Translations under genes and position numbers: made by a program
In this document: piece by piece, positions 17,858 through 26,437 of the stretch
Layout: each line of letters starts with the position of its first letter
Position numbering within the stretch: the first letter of the stretch is position 1
Source: Oscillospiraceae bacterium
Lineage (GTDB): Bacteria > Bacillota > Clostridia > Oscillospirales > Oscillospiraceae
Reading direction: 5' to 3'
Assembly: GCA_910574635.1 (NCBI GenBank)
Contig: CAJTCG010000007.1
Coordinates: 62,001-126,000, forward strand
DNA: 64,000 nt
Notes under the pieces: model-generated
What the model saw: only the letters and a program-made list of their open reading frames with translations
Told to the model about the DNA's origin: nothing
Database searches by the model: none

Positions 17858-17949
17858 GTATCCGTTGAGCCGCGATGATCGTTCCCACTGTGGACATCTG
17901 CCGCGCTTTCGTGCTATGATGAAAAAAACAGTTTGCGGAGGCAGATCGC

Positions 17950-18618
17950 ATGCAGAAGATCATGATCGTAGAAGATGACCCGGCGATTCGGGAGGAACTG
18001 GCGCTGCTCCTGGAAAATGAGGGATATACGCCTCTGGTAATTACGGACTTTATCGATATATCCGCTCAGGCGGCGCTGGAACGCCCGGACTTAATCCTTT
18101 TGGACATCGGCCTTCCGGGCAAGGACGGCTTCTCTCTTTGTGCGTCTCTGCGGAAGGCCATTCCCGCGCCGGTGGTCTTTGTCACCAGCCGGGACGCCGG
18201 TGTGGACGAGGTGCGGGCGCTGAGCCTGGGCGGGGACGACTATATCACCAAGCCTTATAGCGTCCCCGTCCTGCTGGCCCGGATCAAGGCCGTCCTGCGC
18301 CGCACCGGAGGCGGGCCGGCGCAGGCGGATGTTCTGGAGGCTGGCGGGCTGTGCCTGAGCCTGACAAAAGGCGTTGTGTCGGCCAACGGAAACACCGCGG
18401 ACCTCACCCGAAACGAGCTGCAAATATTAGCCTGCCTGATGGCTCACGCGGGACAAATTGTCTCCAGGGCCGATCTGATCGATACGCTATGGGACCATCA
18501 GATTTACATCGACGACAATACGCTCAGCGTGAATATGACCCGGCTGCGGGGGAAACTGGCGGCGCTTGGCCTGCCCGGTGCCGTCAAGACCCGGCGGGGA
18601 ATGGGGTATCAGCTATGA
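17950..18618 (+). CDS. OmpR-family response regulator of a Bce-type system
   Basis: 222 residues: receiver domain with acidic pocket EDD (8-10), phosphoacceptor Asp52 in LILLDIGLPGKDG and the Lys of DDYITKPYS, then a winged-helix C-terminal domain (RNELQILACLMAHAGQIVSR, GYQL end). It pairs with the histidine kinase that overlaps its stop by 4 nt and precedes an ABC transporter of the peptide-antibiotic type, the arrangement of BceRS-BceAB. A promoter-like TATGAT lies at 17917-17922 between the insertion sequence and the gene. Its likely operator is the TTACA-N4-TGTAA repeat at 19610-19627. Confidence 0.9.
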   Translation: MQKIMIVEDDPAIREELALLLENEGYTPLVITDFIDISAQAALERPDLILLDIGLPGKDGFSLCASLRKAIPAPVVFVTSRDAGVDEVRALSLGGDDYITKPYSVPVLLARIKAVLRRTGGGPAQADVLEAGGLCLSLTKGVVSANGNTADLTRNELQILACLMAHAGQIVSRADLIDTLWDHQIYIDDNTLSVNMTRLRGKLAALGLPGAVKTRRGMGYQL

Positions 18619-19625
18619 CCCTTCTGGAATTTTTGTCGGACCGGCTGGGGCGGCTTGCGCTCCAACTGATTTGTATCGGACTGGCGGCGCTGTTCCTCTA
18701 TGCCACAGGAACGCAGCCGGGGGTTTTGATTATTTTGCTGTTTGTCCTGCTGCTTATTTTCGCGGCGGCACAGATTTACGACTTTTCCCGTCAGCGTGCC
18801 TATCTTCGGGAGCTGGAATTCATTCTGGACAGTTTGGACCAAAAATATTTGTTTGCCGAGTGCGTCCCGCCTCCCCAAAACCTCTATGCCCGGCGGTTGT
18901 TCAATTTAACCCGCCGGGCGGGCCGGGCCATGACGGGGGCGGTGTCCGACGCCCAGGCATCCCAAAGGGAGTACCGGGAGTATGTGGAACGCTGGGTGCA
19001 TGAAATCAAGGCCCCAATCACCGCCGCCCGGCTTATTTGCCGGGATTTGGACGGGGACACCCGCCGGAAGCTCACAGCGGAGCTTGGTCAAATCGAGGCC
19101 CATGTAGAGCGGGCATTGTTCTATGCCCGGGCGGAAAACCCGGAGCAAGACTGCCTGCTCCGGAAGACAGAGCTGGAGAAAATTGCCGCCCAGGCCATTG
19201 AAAACCACCGCTCCCTATTGATTCAAAACGGTATCCAGGTGGAGACAGAGGGGCTGGGCGGCACGGTTTATACCGATGAAAAATGGGCGGTCTTTATCCT
19301 GGGCCAACTGCTCCAAAACGCCGCCCGCTACCGGGGGGAAGCCCCGGTCATTACAATCTCGGCCCGTCCCCTCGGAAAACAGGTGCGGCTTACCGTCTTC
19401 GACAACGGCATCGGCATCCCCGCCCATGAGCTGCCCCGTGTGTTTGAGCGGGGCTTCACCGGCAGCAATGGACGTTCTCGCGGCGGCTCTACCGGCATGG
19501 GCCTGTATCTATGCAGGAAGCTGGCCGGTTTTCTGGAGCTGGGACTGGATATTTCTTCCCGGGAGGGGGAGGGAACGGCGGTAACGCTGACCTTTCCCGC
19601 AAAGGAAAACCTTACAAAACTGTAA
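18615..19625 (+). CDS. Intramembrane-sensing histidine kinase (BceS-type)
   Basis: 336 residues from ATG 18615 (ATGA overlap with the regulator stop; the much longer upstream frame is a shadow). Two transmembrane helices lie in the first 60 residues with almost no external loop, as in intramembrane-sensing kinases. The phosphoacceptor His is in RWVHEIKAPITAARL, the N box in LLQNAARYRG, and the G boxes in DNGIGIPAHELPRVFERGF and GGSTGMGLYLC. Such kinases do not sense ligand alone but respond to flux through the partner transporter. Its stop lies inside the operator-like repeat that precedes the transporter genes. Confidence 0.9.
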   Translation: MTLLEFLSDRLGRLALQLICIGLAALFLYATGTQPGVLIILLFVLLLIFAAAQIYDFSRQRAYLRELEFILDSLDQKYLFAECVPPPQNLYARRLFNLTRRAGRAMTGAVSDAQASQREYREYVERWVHEIKAPITAARLICRDLDGDTRRKLTAELGQIEAHVERALFYARAENPEQDCLLRKTELEKIAAQAIENHRSLLIQNGIQVETEGLGGTVYTDEKWAVFILGQLLQNAARYRGEAPVITISARPLGKQVRLTVFDNGIGIPAHELPRVFERGFTGSNGRSRGGSTGMGLYLCRKLAGFLELGLDISSREGEGTAVTLTFPAKENLTKL

Positions 19626-19627
19626 GG
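19610..19627. promoter_or_regulatory. BceR-type operator (TTACA-N4-TGTAA inverted repeat)
   Basis: CCTTACA-AAAC-TGTAAGG, a perfect 7-bp inverted repeat with a 4-nt spacer, overlaps the kinase stop codon about 80 nt before the ABC transporter start. The TNACA-N4-TGTAA pattern is the one described for BceR-like regulators, so the adjacent response regulator is the obvious binder. No strong -35 element follows, which fits an activator-dependent promoter. Confidence 0.7.
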
Positions 19628-19703
19628 TAAATCAATATGATCTCGATACAACGGCCTTCGCTTTTGGTGTACCATAGAGCCGCAAGCAAAGGAGGCAAAC
19701 GAT

Positions 19704-20462
19704 ATGCTGCAGGTACAAAACATTGAAAAATATTACGGAAGCAAAAACAATGTCACCAAAGCCCTGGACCGGGTAAGCTTCGATGTGGAGGCCGGGGAGT
19801 TCCTGGCCATCATGGGTGCGTCGGGGAGCGGAAAAACCACCCTGCTCAACTGCATCTCCACCATTGACACCATCAGCGCCGGGGAGATTCTCCTGGACGG
19901 GGTGAGTATCGCCGGCCTGTCGGAAGGCGAACTGGCCAAGTTCCGCCGGGAACGGCTGGGCTTTGTGTTTCAGGACTTCAATCTGCTGGATACCCTGACC
20001 ATTGAGGAAAACATCGGCCTGGCCCTCTCCCTGAATCACCAGGACCCCGGAACGGTGCAAAACCGGGTGCGTGAAGTGGCTGGAAAACTGGGCATCACCG
20101 ACGTCCTGACAAAATTCCCCTACCAGGTTTCCGGGGGACAGAAGCAGCGCACCGCTGTCGCCCGGGCAATGGTGGCGGGGCAGTCCCTGCTGCTGGCGGA
20201 CGAACCCACCGGGGCCCTGGACTCCAAGGCGTCCAAGAATCTGCTGGAAATCATGACCGCCATGAACCGCGGTCTGGGCGCCACCATCCTCATGGTCACC
20301 CACGACGCCTACAGCGCCAGCTATGCCAAACGGGTGCTGTTCCTGAAGGACGGACGGGTGTTCAACGAGCTGCTCCGGGGAGAACGGGGACGGCCTGTGT
20401 TCTACCACGAGATTCTGGATGTTCTGGCCGCGCTGGGGGGTGATGTCAGTGACGTTATCTGA
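19704..20462 (+). CDS. ABC transporter ATP-binding protein (BceA-type)
   Basis: 252 residues with Walker A GASGSGKTTLLN, Q-loop QDFNLLDTLTI, signature VSGGQKQRTAVARAM and Walker B LLLADEPTGALDS. This is the MacB/LolD/BceA subfamily, which works with FtsX-type permeases rather than importing solutes. AAAGGAGG precedes the ATG. It powers the adjacent permease, probably freeing cell-wall precursors from peptide antibiotics such as bacitracin or lantibiotics, and generates the signal sensed by the kinase. The drug specificity is not readable. Confidence 0.9.
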   Translation: MLQVQNIEKYYGSKNNVTKALDRVSFDVEAGEFLAIMGASGSGKTTLLNCISTIDTISAGEILLDGVSIAGLSEGELAKFRRERLGFVFQDFNLLDTLTIEENIGLALSLNHQDPGTVQNRVREVAGKLGITDVLTKFPYQVSGGQKQRTAVARAMVAGQSLLLADEPTGALDSKASKNLLEIMTAMNRGLGATILMVTHDAYSASYAKRVLFLKDGRVFNELLRGERGRPVFYHEILDVLAALGGDVSDVI

Positions 20463-22401
20463 GCTCTCCCTGCGCAACGCCAAGCGGCAGGCCCGGGACT
20501 ATCTGGTCTACTTTGTCACAGTGGTCATGGCCGCGGCCCTGCTGTATTCGTTTAACGGGCTGGTATTCTCTCAGGAGATCATCACCTTGTCCAAGGGTAT
20601 CTCCGTACTTCCCCTGATGATCGTGCTGGCCAGCGTGGTGGTGGTGTGCGTCTTTGGCTGGCTGGTGGCCTACGCCACCAGATTCATGCTTCTGCGCCGG
20701 GGCCGGGAGCTGGGGCTCTATCTGCTCATTGGCTTGGAAAACCGGCAATTGGCCCGGCTGTTCTTTCTGGAAAATCTGGCTGTGGGCGGCTGTGCCCTGG
20801 TGCTGGGGACCGCCCTGGGCGGGCTGCTCTATCAGGCCTTCCGCGCCATTGTGCTGGCGCTGTTCGGCCAGCCCTACGCCTTTTCGTTTGGCTTTTCCCT
20901 CCCCGCCTTGGGGCTGACGGTCCTCTATTTTGCCTTGATCTATCTCTTTGCCCTTCGCCGCAGCCGCAAATATATCCGCAGGGCGAATATCCACGACCTG
21001 ATCTATGTTGACCGCGCTAACGAGGGCATGGTCATTCAAACGGGAACTGTGCGCCGCTGGATGTTCTCTTTCTCCATTGTGCTGGGTGTGGCCGGAACCT
21101 GTCTGCTGATGGCGGGAGGCGCCATTTTGGGCGTCATCGGGGCGGGATGCGTCATTGCGTTCCTGTTCGGCTTTTTCCTTAGCTTCGCCTCCGGTGTACC
21201 CGCCTTCTTCGACCGGCGGCCCGCCCGGAAGTACCGGGGACAAAGCCTGCTGGTGTTTCGTACCCTGACAGCCAAGCTGGCCACCATGGGTGTGCTGATG
21301 GCCACCATCTCCATGATTTTTACGGCCACCCTGATCTCCGAGGGGTCCGGGTTGGTTTTCCGGGGGCTTTTCGCGGGCCGTGCGGCGGAAAGCGCCTGCT
21401 TCGACCTGTATATCGGCGCTGCCGGCGACGGACCGGTCAGCCGGGATTATTTCGATTTCATCCAGGACAATATTTCCGTAGAACGGGAGCTGCACTACTG
21501 CGTCTACCAAGCGGAGGACAGCCGGGTCATGGACTATGTGGAGCGCATGGGAGAGGACTATCACCGCTACTTTGACCGGGACCCGGTGCTGCGGTACAGC
21601 GACTACGCCGCGCTCCGCGCCATTGCCGGATACCCGCCGGTGGAATTGAAGCCGGGGGAGTATCTCATCCACTGCAGGGCCTACCTGGAAAAGCACTTGA
21701 CCGGCTACACCCAGCCCATCTCCCTGGGAGGCGCCAGCCTGATTCCCGGCGGGGTCCATGCGGAACACCTGCTGCAAAATTACGACACGGGCAACGGGGC
21801 GCGGTATATCCTCGTGGTGCCGGACGAGGCGGCGGAGGGCCTTCCGGTGTTTCACCACGCCTATGCGGCCAAGACCGCCCAGCCGGTGGCGGAGTCCCAA
21901 TTTGACCTTCTGTGTGACATCAATTACAGGCTGGGAGAGCAGAATCTTCTGGAGCCAAGCTATGATGAGATTCACACCAGAGCCTCGGAAAAGGCGGAAG
22001 AGGCGGCCCAGACGGTCCTGGTCGTCTTTCCCCTCTTCTATCTGGCCCTGGCCTTGACCATGACCGCCGCCACGATTCTCACCATCCAGCAGCTCAGCGA
22101 GACAGAGCGGTACAGGCAGCAGTTCCAGCTCCTGCAAAAGCTGGGGATGGACCGGCGGGAGATGGCAAAGGCCCTGGGCCGCCAGTTCACGATTTACTAT
22201 GTCCTGCCCGCCGTGCCCCCTGTGCTGATCGGCATACCCTTTATCCTCCACTTGTCCCGCGCCCCCGAGCCGGGAGTGATGGTGGGGATGAACAGCCCTG
22301 GGGCCATTGCGGCAATCTCACTGGGGATTTTCTTCCTGATCTATGCCATCTACATTCTGCTGGCCTATACCAGCTTGAGGCGGAACGTGCTGCCGCAGTA
22401 G
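20443..22401 (+). CDS. ABC transporter permease (BceB-type, FtsX domains)
   Basis: 652 residues from ATG 20443, overlapping the ATPase gene by 20 nt. About ten membrane helices with the BceB plan: one helix, a block of three FtsX helices (residues about 50-170), further helices near 210-300, a soluble extracellular domain of roughly 200 residues (about 320-520), and a C-terminal FtsX block. The large external domain is the part thought to recognise the antibiotic/lipid complex and to contact the kinase. A strong bidirectional terminator follows. Confidence 0.9.
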   Translation: MSVTLSELSLRNAKRQARDYLVYFVTVVMAAALLYSFNGLVFSQEIITLSKGISVLPLMIVLASVVVVCVFGWLVAYATRFMLLRRGRELGLYLLIGLENRQLARLFFLENLAVGGCALVLGTALGGLLYQAFRAIVLALFGQPYAFSFGFSLPALGLTVLYFALIYLFALRRSRKYIRRANIHDLIYVDRANEGMVIQTGTVRRWMFSFSIVLGVAGTCLLMAGGAILGVIGAGCVIAFLFGFFLSFASGVPAFFDRRPARKYRGQSLLVFRTLTAKLATMGVLMATISMIFTATLISEGSGLVFRGLFAGRAAESACFDLYIGAAGDGPVSRDYFDFIQDNISVERELHYCVYQAEDSRVMDYVERMGEDYHRYFDRDPVLRYSDYAALRAIAGYPPVELKPGEYLIHCRAYLEKHLTGYTQPISLGGASLIPGGVHAEHLLQNYDTGNGARYILVVPDEAAEGLPVFHHAYAAKTAQPVAESQFDLLCDINYRLGEQNLLEPSYDEIHTRASEKAEEAAQTVLVVFPLFYLALALTMTAATILTIQQLSETERYRQQFQLLQKLGMDRREMAKALGRQFTIYYVLPAVPPVLIGIPFILHLSRAPEPGVMVGMNSPGAIAAISLGIFFLIYAIYILLAYTSLRRNVLPQ

Positions 22402-22418
22402 GAGCGGGGCAGAAGAGA

Positions 22419-22467
22419 GGGCGCATGGTTCAGTTTTTAAGCTGAATCATGCGCCCCTTTTATTTTT
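22419..22467. terminator. Bidirectional terminator after the Bce-type operon
   Basis: GGGCGCATGGTTCAG at 22419-22433 pairs with CTGAATCATGCGCCC at 22442-22456 (one mismatch), followed by CTTTTATTTTTT. It lies between convergent genes: the permease and the small minus-strand gene whose stop overlaps the T-run. Confidence 0.85.
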
Positions 22468-22672
22468 TGCGCTTTTTCTGTGGAGCGGGCCGCTTCTCAC
22501 CCCTCCGGTGAATGCTGTTTCCCTTAAAGCGGCACCACAAATTCTTCCGGGCCAGACGGTCGTACTCAATGCCCCATGCGGCCAGAGAAACCTTTGCGGC
22601 CTGTTCCTCCGGGCTTCCTTTTCCGTCAATGGCGGATTGAACTTTCTTTTGAAATTCTTCAAAGGCATCCAT
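22460..22672 (-). CDS. Small hypothetical protein, 70 residues
   Basis: Encodes a soluble acidic-then-basic protein: MDAFEEFQKKVQSAIDGKGS, a middle segment AAWGIEYDRLARKNLW, and a very basic tail (GEKRPAPQKKRKK). The alternative 86-residue frame on the same strand has poor composition, so this frame was preferred. No clear Shine-Dalgarno site is seen upstream, which lowers confidence. No family is recognised. It sits alone between the Bce-type operon and the first ECF sigma operon, and its stop codon overlaps the bidirectional terminator. Confidence 0.5.
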   Translation of the reverse strand: MDAFEEFQKKVQSAIDGKGSPEEQAAKVSLAAWGIEYDRLARKNLWCRFKGNSIHRRGEKRPAPQKKRKK

Positions 22673-22686
22673 ACAAACGATTTGGG

Positions 22687-22715
22687 TTGATAGGCCCGCG
22701 CAGTCATGCTATAAT
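22687..22715 (+). promoter_or_regulatory. Sigma-A-type promoter for the first ECF sigma operon
   Basis: TTGATA at 22687-22692, 17-nt spacer, TATAAT at 22710-22715, then about 75 nt to the sigma gene ATG. Unlike the two other ECF operons here, this one has a housekeeping promoter rather than an ECF-like one. Confidence 0.7.
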
Positions 22716-22790
22716 GACTATCTGCTTTTCATAGCACCCAAGCACAGCCTCACAAAGCAGGCCTGGTTCTATATGTAAGGAGAACTGCTC

Positions 22791-23315
22791 ATGCTGATAT
22801 TTCTCTTGGCCGCGCTGGAGAGCGAAGAGGACCGCCAGGAATTTGCGGTGATTTACGAGCAGCACCATGCCCGGTTAGAAAATGCCGCTATGCGGATACT
22901 CAAGAACCAAACGGACGCGGAGGACGCGGTTCAAAACGCCTTTATGCAGGTCATCCGGCACTTTGAAAAAATTTCTGAGATTTCCTGTAAGGATCTGCCC
23001 TTCTGGCTCATTTCCATAGTGAAGAACGAAGCGCTCATAATTCTCCGCAAAAAGAAAAAAGTTGTTTTGCTGGAGGATTGGGACGCTGTTGAAAACGGCG
23101 TTTCCGGCATAACAGAGTACGAGGAACTGGTGGACCTGTTTGTCCGGCTTCCGGATACATACAGGGCCGTATTGGAGATGAAATATCTTCTGGGTTATTC
23201 ATACAAAGAAATCTCTATCCGCCTTGGCATTTCGGAAACAGCCGTCAACACACGCGCCAGCCGGGGGCGGGCGCTTTTGCGCAAATATATGGAGCAGGAG
23301 GGAGTTTGCCCATGA
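22791..23315 (+). CDS. ECF-type RNA polymerase sigma factor
   Basis: 174 residues with region 2 (YEQHHARLENAAMRILKN, then DAEDAVQNAFMQV) and region 4 (RLPDTYRAVLEMKYLLGYSY, a helix-turn-helix with ISIRLGISETAVNTRASRGR). Regions 1 and 3 are absent, as in extracytoplasmic-function factors. AAGGAGA precedes the ATG. It overlaps the start of the putative anti-sigma gene by 4 nt, the typical sigma/anti-sigma coupling. Its regulon is unknown. Confidence 0.9.
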   Translation: MLIFLLAALESEEDRQEFAVIYEQHHARLENAAMRILKNQTDAEDAVQNAFMQVIRHFEKISEISCKDLPFWLISIVKNEALIILRKKKKVVLLEDWDAVENGVSGITEYEELVDLFVRLPDTYRAVLEMKYLLGYSYKEISIRLGISETAVNTRASRGRALLRKYMEQEGVCP

Positions 23316-24034
23316 CGGATCACGATCTGGACACGTTAATGCAGCGGGTTTTATTGGATTCCCTCCGGCTTGATTGGGAGAAGCAGGCGGAGCCGGAGCC
23401 CGCCTTTGTGCCCTCCGCGCGTTACAAGCGCCAGGCCGCCGGAATGCTGGCAGACCCTTTGGCGTGGGAGCGTAAAAGGGCGGTTCCCGTATGGAAGAAC
23501 ATTGCCCGCCGGACAGCGGCGGTCCTGCTGATTGTTTCGATTGGGTTCGGCAGTCTGTTGGCCGTCAGCCCCGCAGTCAGGGCGGCGGTAAACCAATGGG
23601 TTATCGAATGGTATGAAACGCATATCACCTACCGATATACGGGGGAGGATATGGCCGGGGCAATGCCCCAATATGAAATCACGGAATTGCCGGAGGGTTA
23701 TGCCGAGGTCGAGAGCGAACGGATAGACTGGCCGGAGCAGGTGGATATTGTGTATCGGAACGAAGAAACCGGAAAAACAATTTATCTGAACTATATGCGG
23801 ATGGTTCAAGGCAGCGCTACATGCATTTCTATAGAAGAGTCCGAAATATTGGAAGTCACGGTAAACGGGCTGGACGGTCAGCTTTTCTGGGTGGCCGATT
23901 GGGAGAACCATCGGAACGCGGTCACTTGGATCGACCCGGACCGCGGACTACAGTTCATGGTGGAAGCGAATCTTGACAAAACCGATATTTTGCACATGGC
24001 TGAAAGCGTTTCTTTGGTGGAATCGGCAAAATAA
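23312..24034 (+). CDS. Putative membrane-anchored anti-sigma factor (DUF4367-like)
   Basis: 240 residues from ATG 23312 (ATGA overlap with the sigma stop). The N-terminal cytoplasmic segment of about 60 residues contains DLDTLMQRVLLDSLRLDW and an EPEPAFVPSARY...MLADPLAWER block shared with the anti-sigma at 29146. One transmembrane helix follows (AAVLLIVSIGFGSLLAVSP), then an extracellular domain (ITELPEGYAEVESERIDWPE) that looks like DUF4367. It presumably sequesters the sigma factor until an envelope signal arrives; this is inferred from position and topology. Confidence 0.8.
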   Translation: MTDHDLDTLMQRVLLDSLRLDWEKQAEPEPAFVPSARYKRQAAGMLADPLAWERKRAVPVWKNIARRTAAVLLIVSIGFGSLLAVSPAVRAAVNQWVIEWYETHITYRYTGEDMAGAMPQYEITELPEGYAEVESERIDWPEQVDIVYRNEETGKTIYLNYMRMVQGSATCISIEESEILEVTVNGLDGQLFWVADWENHRNAVTWIDPDRGLQFMVEANLDKTDILHMAESVSLVESAK

Positions 24035-24063
24035 AATTTTCCTTAAGCATAATGTGAGGATTT

Positions 24064-24133
24064 GGCCTCCTTCCGCATTTGTAAAGTAGGGTTTACGGAA
24101 TCCTGCTGCGCAGCGCGGAAGGAGGCCGCTTTT
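24064..24133 (+). terminator. Terminator after the first sigma/anti-sigma operon
   Basis: GGCCTCCTTCCGC at 24064-24076 pairs with GCGGAAGGAGGCC at 24115-24127. The 38-nt loop has a small stem of its own (GTAAA/TTTAC). The 3' side is followed by GCTTTTAT. Confidence 0.75.
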
Positions 24134-24189
24134 ATGGGCTGGCCGCCATAAGCCGGGCGCGGGATGATTGATCGGAGGAATGAAGCATC

Positions 24190-25194
24190 ATGAAAATTGA
24201 AGGAGCCCCACAGGTCCGCACAGGGTATCGGAAGTCCGCGGCCTCGACCACACCGTCAAAGACCTTCGGGCAGGTGCTGGAGGCAAGGTCCCAGGACCGC
24301 TATGTGCCCAGCGCCCCGCAGCCCCGGACGGAGCCAGAGTTTTCCCTGGCGGAGCGGACCTATGGCTGCGTTACCGTCAGCAACGCAGCCCATGCGAAAC
24401 TGAAACAGCTGGCGGAGCTGAACGCCCAGGCAGATTATACCGGCATGAGTCCGGACGAAATCTATGCCGAAATCTGGAACCGCTACGATGAAGCCTTCGA
24501 CGGAAATATGATCGCAATTAGAGCCTATATCGCTGGACCCGCAGAATGGACTGTCATCAACAATCAGTTTTGTGATGAAATTACGCGCCATATTTACAAC
24601 CCCGCCATAATCGCCGCGCGGAAAGAGGGCTTGGAGCTGGACGGCAGACCGTATACGGAGTGGACCGACGCGGAAATGGACGCTTTGGATGATTCTTCCA
24701 TACTTAAAGCATGTAAGACCGTTAATAACGCGCTGATGAAGGTTTTAGGTTACGATGGAATGAGCTTTGAGAAGCGGGAGGCGGCCATCCGGGAGAAATA
24801 CGCCGGAAAAAATACGACGCTGGATTTTTTGAACATGCAGAGTGAGCTGGATTTGTCCGGCGTCCTGAACCACAAGATGGGGAAAGATCAGGTGCGCACC
24901 TACCGCGCCATGCTGAATAACCAGTTTGAGAGAGCCTTTAACCCGAACTACTATATGATAGTTGGACACGAGAAGTCTTCCTTTATGACGGCGGACCAAT
25001 GGTATCGCGTGGCGGACCAGCCCTTTGACACGGCCCAATTCGCGGCCGCAATGAAAGACAATTTGCACCGGGTCAGCGGCCACAACGGCTGGACTGAGGA
25101 CTATGTAAAGATGATGGAGGGCTTCTTTGACCACTTTGTCACCGGAGCGGTGGACGACAGCTTGGACCAGTTGCTCAGTGGGACAAAAGAATAA
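24190..25194 (+). CDS. Unrecognised protein, 334 residues
   Basis: No family is recognised. The first 70 residues are low-complexity and basic/polar (TGYRKSAASTTPSKTFGQVL, SAPQPRTEPEF) without a hydrophobic signal peptide. The rest is a helical, Asn/Asp/Tyr-rich soluble domain with YTGMSPDEIYAEIWNRYDEA, YTEWTDAEMDALDDSS and NLHRVSGHNGWTEDYVKMME. CGGAGG precedes the ATG. The next gene, 24 nt downstream, has a similar plan (disordered N-terminus then a folded domain) and the next but one is a chemotaxis receptor. An unstructured N-terminus without a Sec signal is compatible with export by a flagellar-type system or with a cytoplasmic partner role; neither is shown. Confidence 0.7.
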   Translation: MKIEGAPQVRTGYRKSAASTTPSKTFGQVLEARSQDRYVPSAPQPRTEPEFSLAERTYGCVTVSNAAHAKLKQLAELNAQADYTGMSPDEIYAEIWNRYDEAFDGNMIAIRAYIAGPAEWTVINNQFCDEITRHIYNPAIIAARKEGLELDGRPYTEWTDAEMDALDDSSILKACKTVNNALMKVLGYDGMSFEKREAAIREKYAGKNTTLDFLNMQSELDLSGVLNHKMGKDQVRTYRAMLNNQFERAFNPNYYMIVGHEKSSFMTADQWYRVADQPFDTAQFAAAMKDNLHRVSGHNGWTEDYVKMMEGFFDHFVTGAVDDSLDQLLSGTKE

Positions 25195-25218
25195 TGGCGT
25201 CAGCGATTGGAGGTCATC

Positions 25219-26241
25219 ATGCTTTCAGTAAATAACCAGCGCCAAACAGCGCTACCCTTGACTGCCGCTGCTCAGGCAGAAGCTAAGGCCGGAGAAGCCG
25301 CCCCAAAGGGCCGTCCCCTTGCAGCGTCCACGGATACCGTCACGATTTCCGGACGGCCGGAGAAGCCCACGGTAGAACGCCCTCTGAATTTTGCTAATGC
25401 CTTTGGCGAAGACGAAGGACTCACAGTTCGGCTTCATAACCAGCTCCCGCCAATGTTTTACGAATATGCCTCGGGGAATATTGATAAAGAGTCCGTATTG
25501 CGGGCTTTGGATCACGCCGTATCTGATATTGTGGCGTATTGGGGAGATAAAGGCCTTGATCCAGCAGACATTACGCAGGATATCCTGCAGGATGTGTACG
25601 AGTGTTACCGGATCGACATGGTCAGTTCCATGAGCAGTGCAAGTTATGTGGAAGGTAAGGAAGTCGCCAAGGAAATGGGATGCACCGGCTTCACCGTCTA
25701 TTACAACTCCGATTACTATTACAAAACAGAGGACCTGATTGACACCGTTCACGACCACTTCGAGGCGCTTTCCTACAAGTACGGCTGCGGCCCCATGGAG
25801 CTGCCCCGGGATTTCCCGAAGGGTGATATCCGCAATACCCGCTACGCCTCCTACAACACCGGGGTCAACAGCGCCCTCCGGGGAGCAGGCGGGAGCATGA
25901 TTGACTGGACGATACCCCCGCCGAAGGGGTTCAAGATGCTCTTTGACTCCAACTGTATGGGCCTAAACCAGTACCCGCCGTCCATGGGGGAGGAGATTCC
26001 CGGAGAGCCGTCTCTGTTCGACAGCGCCGTGCATATCCAGTATCAGGGCTGGAGCTTTTCCCACCGGCTCCCCACCCGGATGGACCCGACCCGGTATCCC
26101 GTCAGCGTGCATCTGATGGACGTAATCCGCAGCTCCGGGAAGGGATATCCCAAGGAGCTCGAGGCGCTTTTGGATAACTTCGACTTCTACGCCATCAACG
26201 TCGGGAAGCTGTACACGGACGCCCATCCTTTGAAGTATTGA
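25219..26241 (+). CDS. Unrecognised protein, 340 residues, with STDTVTISG motif
   Basis: Start ATG 25219 is chosen because TTGGAGG lies at 25207-25213. The N-terminal about 60 residues are disordered and include STDTVTISGRPEK, a DTVTIS-type stretch that I have seen near the start of flagellum-associated proteins such as FlgM-like and hook-length-like proteins. A soluble domain follows (RALDHAVSDIVAYWGDKGLD, YYNSDYYYKTEDLIDTVHDH, a Pro/Gly-rich middle, then LLDNFDFYAINVGKLYTDAH). No signal peptide or membrane helix. It is 24 nt from the preceding unknown gene and has the same orientation, so the two are probably co-expressed. Confidence 0.7.
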   Translation: MLSVNNQRQTALPLTAAAQAEAKAGEAAPKGRPLAASTDTVTISGRPEKPTVERPLNFANAFGEDEGLTVRLHNQLPPMFYEYASGNIDKESVLRALDHAVSDIVAYWGDKGLDPADITQDILQDVYECYRIDMVSSMSSASYVEGKEVAKEMGCTGFTVYYNSDYYYKTEDLIDTVHDHFEALSYKYGCGPMELPRDFPKGDIRNTRYASYNTGVNSALRGAGGSMIDWTIPPPKGFKMLFDSNCMGLNQYPPSMGEEIPGEPSLFDSAVHIQYQGWSFSHRLPTRMDPTRYPVSVHLMDVIRSSGKGYPKELEALLDNFDFYAINVGKLYTDAHPLKY

Positions 26242-26310
26242 CCCCTTGCCGCGGCGGTTTACGGGCCGTTGATCCGCAGCTTGATCCAAAGCGGAAAGCA
26301 AAAATCTATA

Positions 26311-26339
26311 TTGAATATTTGGCGGCTTCATGCTAAAAT
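26311..26339 (+). promoter_or_regulatory. Sigma-A-type promoter for the chemotaxis receptor gene
   Basis: TTGAAT at 26311-26316, 17-nt spacer, then TAAAAT at 26334-26339 preceded by TGC (extended -10). The start codon is about 100 nt downstream. No sigma-28 motif was found here. Confidence 0.6.
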
Positions 26340-26437
26340 ATCAAGGATTTGGGGTGCGGCAAAAACTGCATGCGTATATATTGTTAGAAGCGCATTCCCC
26401 TGCCCCAAATAAAAAGCAGATAAAAGGATGGTCATGT

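Noticed and set aside
18351-18614. Extended N-terminus for the histidine kinase
   Set aside because: The upstream frame overlaps the response regulator in another frame; the ATGA overlap at 18615 and the membrane helix start there fit the kinase family.
20455-22251. 598-codon open frame on the minus strand
   Set aside because: Antisense shadow of the permease gene; its composition (His/Gln/Gly-rich) and lack of a start site show it is not coding.
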